The translations under genes and the position numbers were made by a program. From the NCBI GenBank assembly GCA_944990035.1, contig CALYLX010000022.1:62001-126000 (forward strand): a stretch of DNA of 64,000 bases, written 5' to 3'. Shown one piece after another: positions 35,766-47,740 of the stretch (position 1 is the stretch's first letter; each line of letters opens with the position of its first letter). The notes below the pieces were generated by a model. It saw only the letters and a program-made list of their open reading frames with translations, had not been told where the DNA came from and did not search any database. This stretch comes from Clitopilus passeckerianus. Its lineage: Eukaryota > Basidiomycota > Agaricomycetes > Agaricales > Entolomataceae.

Positions 35766-36660
35766 GGAAGACGTCAAACGATGCTGGTGGTGGTTGTAAA
35801 CTGGCTTGTTGAAACGCTGTCCACGTATAACTGCGCCCACTCGAAGATATCGGCATGCTTATGAGCGGTCGGTCCAAGAGAAGGCCTTGGAGGCCAGGTC
35901 GAATCTGATGTTGATCATTTGTGAGAAAGGGTCCTTTCGCTGGCGTGAATGGGGCAAACGGATCGTCCATTGCGATCTTGCCTCGTTTGAGTTTCTTCGG
36001 TGAAATCGCCGTTGACCGCCACTATCATTGTGACCATGCGCACGAAGAAGCACCAAGACTCTTCTGGTGAACGCCATTGTATCGACGGAGCACTAAAGCC
36101 GCAATGGAACTCTATCAAATCTCCGTCTTCTACGAATGAATGTGACTGTGCTGCTGAGAACGTGTCATCTGCCAGTGCATTGCTACGGCGGCAATTAGAT
36201 GACTAGGGGAGCGCTCAATCGAACTCGGAAAAGTCATTCTCGGCTGGGCTCTGCTGGGTTCTCTTTGTCCCAAGATATTCTTATGGGCGGTGCTTGATAT
36301 CTGGGGCTTGTGTTACAGTTTGATCATAACGATCGAGGTGAGGTTAAAATGAGGCAAAGCATCTAGCCCGAACACCACGCAGAAGCTGGGGTGTAGATCC
36401 CAACAGACTCGGCATTTCGTATTCTGTGACACGCAAGGAAGAAGCTAATTCTTAGGATCATACCACTTCTTTTTAGAAGTAGTGCATGATGGACTAACGG
36501 AGGAGGTTTGTTTATGCCACCTTTTCGTTCAACTGGCCTGAGAATGTTCCAATTCAGGCGCCTGATGAACTCCCTAGCTCCATGGCTTGGATATATATGG
36601 CCTTAGAAGATGGTCCAAAAGGTCTTCAAGCTCGTATCATAACACGGGATCCATCGACCG
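35766..36660. promoter_or_regulatory. Divergent promoter region, GMC and MFS genes
   Basis: 895 bp between the start of the GMC gene (minus) and the transporter (plus). A TATA-like run ATATATATGG at 36591-36600 lies about 60 bp before the transporter start. No conserved coding frame inside. Confidence 0.55.
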
Positions 36661-39490
36661 ATGAATGAAGAAAGCAGGACAAGCGATGAGGAGAAAAGAA
36701 TCGGTGACCAGCAGACGGAAAGTGAAGGCTTGGGTGAGAGGGAGACTCGGAAGGGCTTAATAACCGGCCGGGATTTGGTCCTAATTTTCACGTACGAGCG
36801 TTTACTGTCTCAAGTACACGCAGACTGATAGTAACCCTTTTAGTGGATTTATCTCCTCCGTGTTCCTTGTCAATCTTGACCAGACTATTGTATGTTGTTC
36901 AATTATGGGATTCGATTTTACTCCCTTGACAAGTAAAAACAGATTTCCACTGCACTTCCGCGAATCATATCTCAATTCAATGCGCTGAACCAGGTTTCGT
37001 GGGTGGCATCTGTTTGTATATACTGTAACACCAATGGCATCGTTGAGACCTTTCGCTTAAACGCACCACTCCAGATTTTCTTACCGAATCCGGCCTCCTC
37101 TTGGCGGCGAGCCAGCTACTCCTTGTCATCCCAACGAAATGGGTCTTCCTCGGTATGATCGTCATATTCGAGATTGGTAGCTTAATTTGTGCGGTGGTAC
37201 GTGGCTCGACTTTACGAAATTGACGAAAGGATGTTGATAATTTATTCAGGCTCCTTCCCTTGCTGTCTTGATTTTTGGACGAGCTGTGGCAGGCTGTGGC
37301 GCTTCAGGGTATGTCTTCCCGTGCCGGAAACGCCGCTGAGATGCCCACGGAAAGTGCCAGAATTATTGTTTCCGTCATTGCTGCAATTTCACAGGTAGAG
37401 AGCTCGACTTTCTCAGCTCAGGATTATTCTGATTTGACATAGTCAACGCGCCTTCAAGATCGTCCGTTCGTCTTTGCTTGTATTGGAGCCACCTTCGCTA
37501 TTGCAAGTGTCACAGGTCCTTTGATTGGTGAGTTGAATTCGTAATCCCATTTAATTCGCAAGTCTAACTTGAGTCAAGGGGGTGGCTTCACAGGTACGTT
37601 CGTCCCGTTATTTTATATAGACCATTGTTAAAGCTTGTGACTAGAGCATGCCAGCTGGAGATGGTGTTTCTACAGTGAGTTCAATGGTAGAGTTGCGCCA
37701 TGCGGTTTATTCAATTTTCGAGTTTCTAGTCAATTTATCGGTGAGTTGCATCTACCAGATGGGCTACATTCGCTAATTCTTGACAGTTCGGAGCTGTCTC
37801 GATTGCTCTTGTTACTCTCTTCCTTCACTCGCGCGAACCACCCATTCCCAATCACCTGAAGAGCCTATCAACTGGGAAAAGAGTTGCTAAGTAACTTGTC
37901 TCGCCGCTATCTCTACGCCGCAAGCCCTAACTGGCTACTGGTGTAGGTCTGATTGGATCGGAACTTTCCTATGCTTCGCCGCGGTGGTCTCTCTGCTCCT
38001 CGCTCTTCAATGGGGAGGAAATGAGAAACCCTGGGGCCACTACAGCGTGATCATCTCTTTTGTCTCTGCAGGAGTAGCTCTAATCATGTTCTTACTGTAT
38101 GTGTGGTGGCTTGGCTCTGAGAAAGCGATGTTCCCCATGGAAATGTTCCGTCGGGGTACCCAAGTGGGTGCGATGCTGCAAGTGGTGAGTATCTTCATCA
38201 TTGATGCACCTGGAACCGGCTTTGACCAGAATAGTTCTGGAATATGTTGTCCCTTTTGGTCGGGGTGGTGTGTTTCCCAGATATCGTACCGTGAAATTAA
38301 CAGCTAATGACGGCATGGATAGTATTATCTACCCCTGTGGTGAGTTCCCTTAACTCAGTTCTTTGGATGTTTATTCAACCGCGGTCTTCAGGTATCAAGC
38401 TCGAGGGAGGGAGCCAACTCGTTCTGGATTGGACATCCTTCCATTCATGATCTCTCTGGTAGTAGGTGCGGGTTGAACTTTATCACAATGATGTTCGTCG
38501 ACTGATTCCGATGAATGGTCAGCATGCTTCGTATCTGGGGCTGTCATCAAGGTGAATAGATTCCTGACTTCAATTGAATTCTCCTAACACATGGCATAGG
38601 TTACCGGGCGTTATTGGATCTGGCTGCTGGTTTCACCGATGATCTCTGCAATCGGCGCAGGCCTCCTATATACCATCGACGAGACCACGCCGACACCAAA
38701 GTTGATCGGATATCAAATCTTGTTTGAGGTATGTTGCGAACGTTCGCATTTTCTGACGATCTTTCCATGATTGACTAACTGGTGGCTGAGCAGGCAGGCA
38801 TCGGTCAGTTGGGTTTGATAGATGATTGCTGATCCATGCGATCTCACCTTCAATTCATCAAAGGAGGAGGGCTGCAAAATACATACGTTGCGTCTCAAGT
38901 GAAGTGCCTTTTCTCAGTACCTTGAAATTGTTCTGACTGATCTGTTGGTAGGCTGAATATCAAGATGACGAAAGTCAACTTTTCAAAGCATCGTCCGTGG
39001 TGGTGAGTTGATCAGCAATCAGAAGCCTTTCTACCAGCGCTTATTCCAGGCAGTATGCTTTGTTCAGGCTTTCACGCAGCTTCTGGGCGGTGTGGTCGGT
39101 CTGTCGTAGGTTGACGCCTTTCTATTGTCGTTGGTGGCGCGCTGAGATATCGGATCAGGATTGCAGCGACGATATTCTTGAATAGATTGACTGTATTCCT
39201 CCCGCGATACGCACCAAACCTTCCCCCGGAATTGGCAAAAGCCGTCCAGCAAAGCATCACAGCAATCTCTTACCTCCCTCCCGATCAAAGGGAGCAGGTT
39301 ACACGCGCGTACATTCACAGCCTCGACCCCGTATTCTTGGTTGGCGTTGTCGCTTCGATTCTCGCGAGCCTTCGACTCTATGAGTATTCTGGGTGATCTC
39401 ATTTCCTCAAGTCACAAGCTGAATTGTTTCAGATTCATGAAAAACTACAGCATTCACGAGAGAGCCAAGCTCGCTGGCATGACCATGTAA
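36661..39490 (+). CDS. DHA2-type MFS drug:H+ antiporter
   Basis: Twenty-three exons join in phase, giving 554 aa: 36661-36791, 36844-36889, 36943-37015, 37075-37196, 37250-37308, 37361-37394, 37443-37527, 37579-37593, 37645-37674, 37730-37740, 37787-37890, 37947-38184, 38235-38267, 38323-38339, 38392-38465, 38523-38551, 38600-38728, 38794-38803, 38864-38898, 38952-39002, 39050-39105, 39159-39383 and 39433-39490. The signature LDQTIISTALPRI marks the 14-helix DHA2 group. FGRAVAGCGASG, WRWCFYINLSFGAVS and WYQARGREPTRSGLDILP are the usual conserved blocks. Such pumps export toxins, drugs or the cell's own metabolites using the proton gradient. With P450 and GMC genes alongside, export of an oxidised product is a fair inference. 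Exons of 10, 11, 15 and 17 bp make the gene look broken until joined. Confidence 0.9.
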
Positions 39491-40485
39491 TACTCGAGTA
39501 GAACGATTATACCGATGCGGAACAACGGATAATATTTATGGCAAATTTGGCTTGGATTCAGAGACTTTCGGATACCTGTTTGATCGACTAGAACTGAGCC
39601 CGACGCGCTGTTCGTCTTTGGTCTGGAGTGTTTTGTCGTTTCCGTTCAACGTGGTATTTCCCATTCACCGCTCGGGCGTCAGGAACCCTTCTCACAGTGA
39701 CGATGGAAGAAGAATACAGGGGGACAAAGTTGGTTATTCTGAATGCGATATGGGCATAGTTAATCATCACACAGGTGAACCATCGAACCATCGGGGATCG
39801 TCAAACCGAGCTAGAAGCTCTGCTGAGCGCTACTATGCCCCGAGTCAGGGGATAAGCCTGAGTATTTCGTCGATACCAAGAGAATCAACCTCCTCAAGCT
39901 GATCCTAGGATCAAGTGTTTTTACATACCACTTTTGCTTTGATTTTACCTTTTCAGATATTTTTAATAGCGCGCTATAGCACAGCTCTATGTAATCTCCT
40001 TTCGGCAGAAGCTTCCGAGGCCCTAATTATTCAGAGTTGCAAAAGCAGTACTGTATACGCCCGCAGGATATCAGTATACGATACTTGTGACGCATACCAT
40101 ATTTTAAGATGCCTCATGATCTAGCGGACCCCACTTCCATGATAACAGTTCCCACACAGGCCGAAACTCTGAGTAAATCCCACACCAGAGTATTGTCCGG
40201 TCCTTGTTGCCTGTGTATTTTCCGGATGATCAACCCACAAGTTACCTTGTTGAGTCTGTAGGCCAATCACAAGATCCGAGATACCCATGAGAGCGCTATC
40301 TGGAACAATTTCCCTCCCAGGCCACAAAGCGAGAAGTCCAACGGCGACTTCGTCAGCTTTTGAGGAGTTAGAGCAAAAGCTCAGAGTAATCGTAGTCTCA
40401 CACCGTGGGAATGTGATCGGAAGCCATTTCCGAGTACCGCAGTCCCCTCACCATTCAACAGTGGCTAGCCAGTGTACATTACAGA
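39491..40485. other. Intergenic, MFS 3' flank and PFS2 promoter
   Basis: 995 bp. A 116-codon open frame at 39552-39902 has no features I recognise and is not called. Nothing else seen. Confidence 0.5.
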
Positions 40486-42669
40486 ATGGCCACAACGCTC
40501 CCTGTATTGCTTCCGGCCAATAATTCAAGTTTTTCTCAGACTTCACCCTTTGAATGGACGCCCAAAAAATACAAGAGTGCACCTCAGCCGCCGCCAGTAG
40601 ATGACGGCAAGGATCTTGAAACGGCCAATGCCAAACTGGCGCTGGATGGCAAGCTCATCAAGAAGACGCGTCCTCGGCGGACGGTCGACTACAATGGAGG
40701 TCTAGGGAGATGGTCCATAGTTAGTCTGACCACCTTGTGATTATTCGCCGCAAAGGGAATCTAACCTGTTTCAATAGTTGAAGAAGACGAGGCCAAACCC
40801 TGCCTATGTACCATTCTTGCGGCCGAGTCCACCATATATCATTGACGTATGTGGTACAGATAGAATGCACAATAGAACGATATTCAATGCGAAATTCATA
40901 ATCTTCAGTTGTTGCCTCCAAAGGCCTATCCCGATAACCCCTCAACTTCATTGTGCACCAAGTTTGTACATACATCGACCAACAAGCTGCGCTGTCCAGT
41001 CAAAGTTGTAACAGTCAGTACCTTTTTTACTATTTTCGCGTACACAGGTTGACCTCGGCTGAATCTCGTTATAGTGGACACCAGAGGCGCGACGAATACT
41101 GACAGGCTCCCAAAGCGGGGAATTCACACTATGGAATGGCCTCACCTTCAACTTCGAGACGATTCTCCAAGCCCATGATACTGCAATCTCTGCCATGCGA
41201 TTCAACCACTCTGGCTCCTTCCTAGCCTCAGCAGACAAGAACGGTGTGATCAAGTACTTCGAACCCAACATGAACAACTTGGCTGCCTTTCCAGGGTCTG
41301 GTTCACGAGAAGGCATAGGGGGACTCAGTTGGAGCCCAGACGATCGAAGGTTCGCGACTGCGAGCGATGATTCAAGTGTGAGGATTTGGTCATTTGAAGA
41401 CGGTCGGGAAGAAAGTGTCCTGTCTGGTAAGTCCTATTCGCGCGTAATTTCTTGCGACGCTAAATGCTTTCTAGGACACGGTTGGGATGTCAAATGTGTA
41501 GAGTGGCATCCAACAAAGGGACTCCTCGTCTCAGGTAGTAAAGACAACCAGATAAAATTCTGGGATCCCCGAACAGGGACAACGCTCTCAACCTTGTGCG
41601 TTCTTCTACTCAACTAATGGGTCCAGTAATCTTATTATACTCTGAAGACATTATCACAAAAACACGATATCAGCATTAGCTTGGTCACCGAATGGAAACA
41701 TGGTCGCCAGTGCTTCCCGAGACCAAACTTGCCGAGTCTTCGATATCCGCGCCATGAAAGAATTCTCCATTCTCAAAGGCCACAAAAAGGAAGTTAACTG
41801 TATGTCTTTTTCCCTTCCTATCCACACTACAAGGTATTTAACATGCCACAGCTGTAACCTGGCACCCCTTCCACCCAATAGTCGCGTCTGGTGGATCAGA
41901 AGGCTCAATTCTACACTGGGACCTATCAAGCACAACTGAACCCGCATCCTCACTCTCGCCAACCTCCGTCACAGCCCCACGAGCCACCCTCTCCCAAGCA
42001 CACGACTCCAACGTCTGGTCACTAACATACCATCCCCTCGGCCACATCCTCGTCTCCGGATCGAACGACCACACCACCCGATTCTGGTCCAGAGAACGAC
42101 CTGGAGATTCCACCTCCGTTTTCTCTGGAGGTGGAGAGAAGCCTCCCGAGGTGGCAGATGGGGGTGGCCAGGATGAAGACGACGATAATATGGTTCCAGG
42201 GTTTGGGTTCGGTGGGAACGGACCTGAGGCCACCAATTGGTGGGGCAAGGAGGAAGACACTGTCAATGGTGACATTCCAGGATTTGGGGTTGGCGGTGCT
42301 GCTATCAACGGGGCCGGAGGAGGAGGGGGCTACGAGGACAGGAAACCGGAAGGAGGCTTTGGGAATCCCTCAAGTTCAGCGCCAGTGGACGATTTCCCTG
42401 GCTTTGGAGGAAGCGGAGGCGCTGGTCGAGAAATTGACTACTCTATTGGTGCCCAGCCAGATGGACCTTCAAATTCCCGTGGATATGGACAACATGACCG
42501 TGATCCATACAACCAAGGAGGTTCGGACTGGAATCGCGATGGTGGTGGTGGTGGAAGAGGCGGCGGTAGGAGGGACAACGACGATTGGTCGGGCGAAGGC
42601 AGAAACCGTCAAGGCCGTGGTGGCAAGTGGGGGGGACGCAGTCGTGGAGGTGGAGGTGGAAGATACTAG
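40486..42669 (+). CDS. PFS2: Polyadenylation factor subunit 2 (WDR33 homologue)
   Basis: Exons 40486-40719, 40778-40846, 40909-41013, 41075-41426, 41475-41595, 41648-41799 and 41852-42669 join in phase, giving 616 aa. After the conserved lead ([34 protein letters not shown]) there are seven WD40 blades, such as [40 protein letters not shown] and [20 protein letters not shown]. The C-terminus is Gly/Asp-rich with repeated PGFG motifs ([22 protein letters not shown]), ending in an RGG-type tail. Pfs2/WDR33 sits in the cleavage and polyadenylation complex; in mammals WDR33 with CPSF30 reads the AAUAAA signal. The PGFG/RGG tail is longer than in yeast and looks disordered, suited to RNA or partner binding. 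Confidence 0.95.
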
Positions 42670-43070
42670 TTCACCCTTATTGTACTACTACACCTACTTT
42701 GTTTATGAGATGGCCCAAAAACCGAACAGAATGCGATAGCGATGAGAATTTAGATGCTTATATGCGGTGTAAATTACTGAAGAACGTTTTTCTGGCGAGA
42801 ACATCGTTATGCGCGTGATTTGCTAAAAGTACAAGGGTAATACGTAGATAATGAATAAATGAGGAGACAGCCCCCAACCTCCTACAAACCCAAGGAATAA
42901 CCAGAAGACGAAGATACGGAGGAGGGGGGTAGGTGGTATGACTAAAAGACGTGTAGATACTTTAGGTGAACTATTATACAGAGACAGGAATATTTTGCTT
43001 GGTATTGTACATTGAAGTATAATGAAACTAGGCAGGCGTGGGTGGTCATATAAATGAGATAAATAGAATC
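42670..43070. other. Intergenic between convergent PFS2 and PP1-subunit genes
   Basis: 401 bp holding the two 3'UTRs. Nothing else recognised. Confidence 0.5.
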
Positions 43071-45680
43071 TTACACAAAAACTGAAGCGAGTGGACGTGT
43101 GTCAATAGACTGCACAGGGGAGATCATCTGGAGACTATGCGAGGTTGGCGTGGACGATCCACTTCGAACGGCAAGATCATCAAGGCTGGGTGACCTGGTG
43201 GGCGTGTTGGAAGGGTAAGCTTCCAGAGAATGCAAGTGAGGAGTGGTAGAGAGTAGATCCTCGATGTCAGATGCAGATTGGGTGCGTGAAATTGGGTCAT
43301 GGGGTATATCCAATTGCGGTGCCTCTTCCGATCCAGTGAAAAAGCAGAATCTAGAATAAAAGATCCGTATGAGCAATCATATCTCCCAAAAATACAAGAA
43401 AAGCACGCACTTATTCAAGAACTGGCGGTAACTGGTCTTGGGGCTAATAGTCGGGATACCACCAATAGCAGAAGCGGTAACATCCGCCGAGGTATACTCC
43501 AAAAAGCTCTGAGTTGGCGAAGAAGTCGTGGATGGGGAAGAGCTGGAGCAAGGTGAAGCAAAACTCGGCGTAGACAGTTCACTCGAGTTGTCTTGATGGT
43601 CAAAATAAGACGACCTGAGCCCCAGGCCGTAGGGCAACTCGGATCCAAACTCTGTGCTCGGAGCCTCTTCCTCCTCCGCCGGGCGCGATGGGAAAGCACT
43701 AACGTGAGTAGCCAAAGGTGTCGAATCCAACGTGACCAGCGATGGCAAGTAAGACTCGGATAATGGCGTGCCAGGAGGTGTCCGCTTGACCTTTGACGCA
43801 GCTGGTGCAGTCTCGTCGAAACTTCCCCTCTTGTGATTACGAAAACCGTGCCCCTGTCCAACGAACCCACGATTGAAATACGAGGGTCTCATTTCCCCAT
43901 CAACGGCAGCAGTCCTAGGGCCAGTGAACGACGTTTCTTCGTCCAAATCTCTCGGCGATCCCAAAATAGGGATCGTCTTGATGATCGGCACGCCTCGCGC
44001 CTTCACTTTGTCCGGCCACGGAATAGGGCTGACAGTAGGCGGGGTAATCGTCAATGAAGGGTGTGTCGTTGTCCGCAAATGTCGCGCTGGAGAGAAATCC
44101 GAAGGCCGCCATGGTGTAGCATCTGACACGTCGAACCGATACCGCGCCGCAAACCCTCCATCATTCCCTGCGGACAGAGAGCTAGAGTTCGAATTGGAAA
44201 GTGGTCCGGGTCGAGGAATAGAAGTGGGGGTAGAAACGGTAGAGTTGGGCGAATGCACTCGCGGTCCGTGTTCTCGAGATTTGACAACTTTCTCTAGTTG
44301 GGACTTGAGGTTAGCCAGATCGTCCTTCGATGCCGGAGAATCCACCACTACTGACATATGCACGTTCGCTACTGCAGGGGCCGTGACTGTTACCGGAGGT
44401 GCGAGTTTGGGTGGAGGGGAGGTCTTCTTGAATTCCGCGAGATAATTCATGCCGTGATTATTATCCCATAACTCCTGCCCAGCGACGGAGTATCTCACAG
44501 CCAAGAATAACTGTTTTGTTTCGATCCGCGTTAGCAGGTCATTCAACCGGATCGTGAATGTGAACCTGTCGAACAACTTGTCCACGGACTCGAGGTACTT
44601 CCCGGCAACCTCGCTCGTGGTCTGCCAGTTGTCGAAAGTGAACCTGACGGCGATCGCCTTCGAATATGCGATATTGCGAACTCGAACGCGTCCGGTGATT
44701 GAGAGTCCATCGAAAGCGAGTGCAAGCCCTTCCAAGGCCACGTCTACTTTGAGGTTTACACGATCGGGCATATTGTGAAGTTGCATCGTGATCGGTTTCC
44801 TCGATATCTTCTCGTCCGATTTGCCAAAGATGAATGAAGGGAAGTCACTGTCCGTGCAGCTATCATCTGTTGGGCTACCATCGCGCGAAACAGCCAAAGG
44901 CTTCTGCTCGGCGAGGAAGAGCTTGACATGTTCGAGCTGTGCATCGAAATGGACGGCCTTATGATGCGTAGGAGTCGTCGGTTCGCTCTTCGTGCCGAAC
45001 GCCGGAGTGATAATCGTAAGAGATTTGGAAGTCTTCAAAGAAGACTTCACCGGCTCGCCGGATTTCTTGCGTATGAGGTTGGGTTGCGAAATGATTGCTG
45101 AGGCGCTGGTGGTAATGGTTGGAACCTCAGGAGAAGAACGAGAGGCATGAGACTCCGAGAAGTTCCGTGCTTTTGGCCTTCCTGCCTGCTGACGGAGTGG
45201 TATACCTGGGGTATACATCAACGGACGAGGACCAGGGCGAGCTGCCCCATTCGCATGTTTCCCCACCGAAGGGAAGGGTATTGGCGACCTGTTCTCTTGG
45301 TGAGAGTGAGAGTGGTAAACCGTGGGCATCGGTGTTGACTGCTCTGGGGGCCGGACAGAGGGTGTACTGGGCCCGCGTTTGTTTTTAGGTCTCCGAATGG
45401 TCGGCGGAGAGTTATCCGAGTTCGTACTAGAGGAACTCGAGTCGTAGTCGATAACGGGAGAGGTCATGGTAGGCGTCGAATCCGAGGGTGGTGTGGATTG
45501 CTGAAGCACGACTTTTACAGGGGAAAGGTTCTCAAGCAACTGTGGCGCAGGGCGTGGATGAGAACCAGTCGAAGCCCGCCGTGGTATTGACGGTAGAGGT
45601 ACGCCAGCCGTATTCGAATGCCTGGGAGACATGTTTTCTATAGCAGAAACATTTTTACGTGTTGCCAGAGTCACTATCAT
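43071..45680 (-). CDS. CBM21 glycogen-targeting regulatory subunit of PP1
   Basis: Exons 45680-43411 and 43350-43071 join in phase over a 60-bp intron, giving 849 aa. The Met at 45632 (MSPRHSNTAG) is an alternative and perhaps likelier start. Residues 1-240 are Ser/Pro-rich and disordered. A PP1-docking RVxF-type motif, KAVHF, sits near residue 244. The CBM21 domain follows at about 310-420 (VALEGLALAFDGLS, IAVRFTFDNWQTTSEV, ELWDNNHGMNYLAEF). The C-terminal half is again disordered. This is the layout of yeast Gac1/Pig1 and mammalian PPP1R3 proteins, which bring PP1 to glycogen to activate glycogen synthase and curb phosphorylase. The exact orthologue (Gac1, Pig1 or Pig2) cannot be told, so no symbol is given. 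The region after CBM21 may hold phosphorylation sites. Confidence 0.92.
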
Positions 45681-47283
45681 TGGGGGGTTTATCTCGAGAT
45701 GATAAGGCTTTATATAAATGAAATCAGAGCCGAGTCAGAAAACTGGAACCACGCCGAGCACACTCTAGAAACCACGCACAGAAAAGTCCTGAATCAGTCC
45801 AAGGACTCGCGCCTTTGTTGGTGGAGGAGGTGGCCTGGGTTGAAAGATAACAACACCGAGCAAGTTGCAAGCAAATGGTATATATTGCCCTCGACAATGA
45901 CGCCAATATGACCGAACCCTGATGCTTCGGCCCTTAGCGACCTTCACGGGTACACGACGAGACCCTGAAGATTGATGCTGTTTTACCCGGATCGTCAAGC
46001 GTACCAAGGACCAGCGGCCGCTTTCGGGGGAGAAAGGACAACCTGGGGCTAGAATGGAGGTCTACAGCGCGAATTGTGACAATAGCTCGTCGCTGTTACT
46101 GACGATGAGCACGGCGAGATGGGCGGCGAGGTCAAGGGGGAGCCAGGGAGAGCGGATGTAATAAATAAGACGCGTCGAGAAAAGGGGAATCGAAAGAGTC
46201 AAGACGTTTGCGCCTTCATCGGCAATCAGGCCGAACAAGGTTTATTTGCTTTTCAGGCAACAACACAACTACCGACAATCCCCACGGTGATGTCATTCCG
46301 ATGTATATCTTCAACGTTTATTAGGATTCGTCGTCATTGTGTAGCCAGATTATCGCTGCAGCTGCTTCTATTTCCATGGTTTCTATATTTTTCTACACAT
46401 GCCTACCCAGAGTCAACAACTTTCCAACAGAAATCTTAAATCCTATGGCGCGATACGAATTTTTCAGCCACATCTTCATTCTCCAAAATTTCAATTGATA
46501 GCAATGGGGAGACCCGCCAAGGACCCGCCTCTCCTTCAAATCGCCCAGGTATGGGCGCCTGGATGTTTCTAATAACAATAGACTGTTACCCACTATTCCC
46601 CAAGGTCTCTCTTGCGTCCTCCTCTTCACGATATGGCACCACTCGTGCTCTTGGCTCATATATAAACCACTCACGTCGGATTTACGGCGCCATTACGATT
46701 ATTCGCCACATAATGTTCATCACGAAATTGGCGGTGGCACACGATGACTTCATTTACAGAGTCCTAGCGCAGTTTCCTGCGCAAACCCATCGTAACACCG
46801 AACAGGCCACGCCTTGTGGAGGAGACGGCTGAGAGCGATTTTTCTCAGTAACTCCACAAATCACCGAGAAAAATAACATATTCATGGTTTTCGTGTCTTA
46901 TCTTCCGCTGAGGAGTATGTGCTTTTCACCAGTCACAACGGTGAGATAAACAGTGATCGCCCATAGGACTCCCTCAGAGACTCACCAAGTCAAGGAGCCA
47001 ATCCTATACTGCTCAGGAAAATAACCAAGGTACATATATCAGGCGTATTGTCACATCTTCGCCGATAACACTAAAAGCAAATGATTGATCCTTGCTATTC
47101 GGTGAATAAATTTGCGCCACAGCTGTACAAGCAACAGAGCGAATAGACGGGAACATGTACCTCTGCGCTAATTCCGCCCGAAAGCTTTCAGTGTACATGA
47201 ACTGTCGAGTACCTGGTCAGAGTATCGCAAGAAAATCTGATTCTCTGGAGGCAAAAAGTTTTCTCTCGATGTGGAAAGCTATC
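45681..47283. other. Long intergenic region before tRNA-Thr
   Basis: 1.6 kb. It should contain the promoter of the PP1 subunit gene near 45700. The rest has scattered short frames (for example 46119-46439) with no recognisable domain. No repeat found by eye. Confidence 0.5.
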
Positions 47284-47356
47284 TTCCCTCTAGCCGACTT
47301 GAACGACTGACCTCGTCATTACTAGTGACGCGCTCTACCAACTGAGCTAAGAGGGA
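47284..47356 (-). tRNA. tRNA-Thr (anticodon AGT)
   Basis: A 73-nt cloverleaf on the minus strand. The acceptor stem TCCCTCT pairs perfectly with AGAGGGA, the D stem is GCTC/GAGC, and the anticodon stem is CGTCA/TGACG. The loop CTAGTAA gives anticodon AGT, read as IGU after editing. The T arm has TTCAAGT with a five-pair stem including one G-T pair, then discriminator A. The A box (TAGCTCAGTTGG) and B box (GTTCAAGTC) are intact. There is no intron, and CCA is not encoded, as expected in eukaryotes. Confidence 0.95.
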
Positions 47357-47740
47357 GTTATTTCCAACTGGGTAAATATGCAACACAATGCCAATGCCTA
47401 ACGAAAACCGGGGCTGATGAGATGATTGTCGATCGGATAATTTGGGTTCGCCATGTGAATGTCGATCGCTACATCCGGATACAGGTCAGGGTGCTGCGCT
47501 CTAATATTATCTTTGTACCTGCTAGGGTCGTTTGAGGGATTGTGGTGGCCATTGGTAGGGGAGCAACCGCTCCGGTCAATACACATTCAACGACAAGATA
47601 TAATCATAAATACAATATACAGTAAATATCGTTACTCTTCTTCCTTGCGTTCCTCGTCACTCATCGGATTTATTACATACAGTCCAAGAAAAGTTCGTTA
47701 AATCGTCTCGGTTCTTTAATTCCTCTCTAGCCTTCGAGCA
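47357..47740. other. Intergenic, tRNA to M50B gene
   Basis: 384 bp that includes the 3'UTR of the minus-strand membrane protease gene and the upstream side of the tRNA. Nothing else recognised. Confidence 0.45.

Noticed and set aside
36661..39490. First impression of a broken MFS pseudogene full of stops.
   Set aside because: Every interruption matches a GT-AG intron of 46-65 bp, and the joined protein is complete and conserved.
39552..39902. A 116-codon plus-strand open frame.
   Set aside because: Low-complexity ending, no motif, no splice context that leads to a known family. Probably chance.
46119..46439. A 106-codon plus-strand open frame between the PP1 subunit gene and the tRNA.
   Set aside because: Has one hydrophobic stretch but no start context, domain or splice partners I can support.
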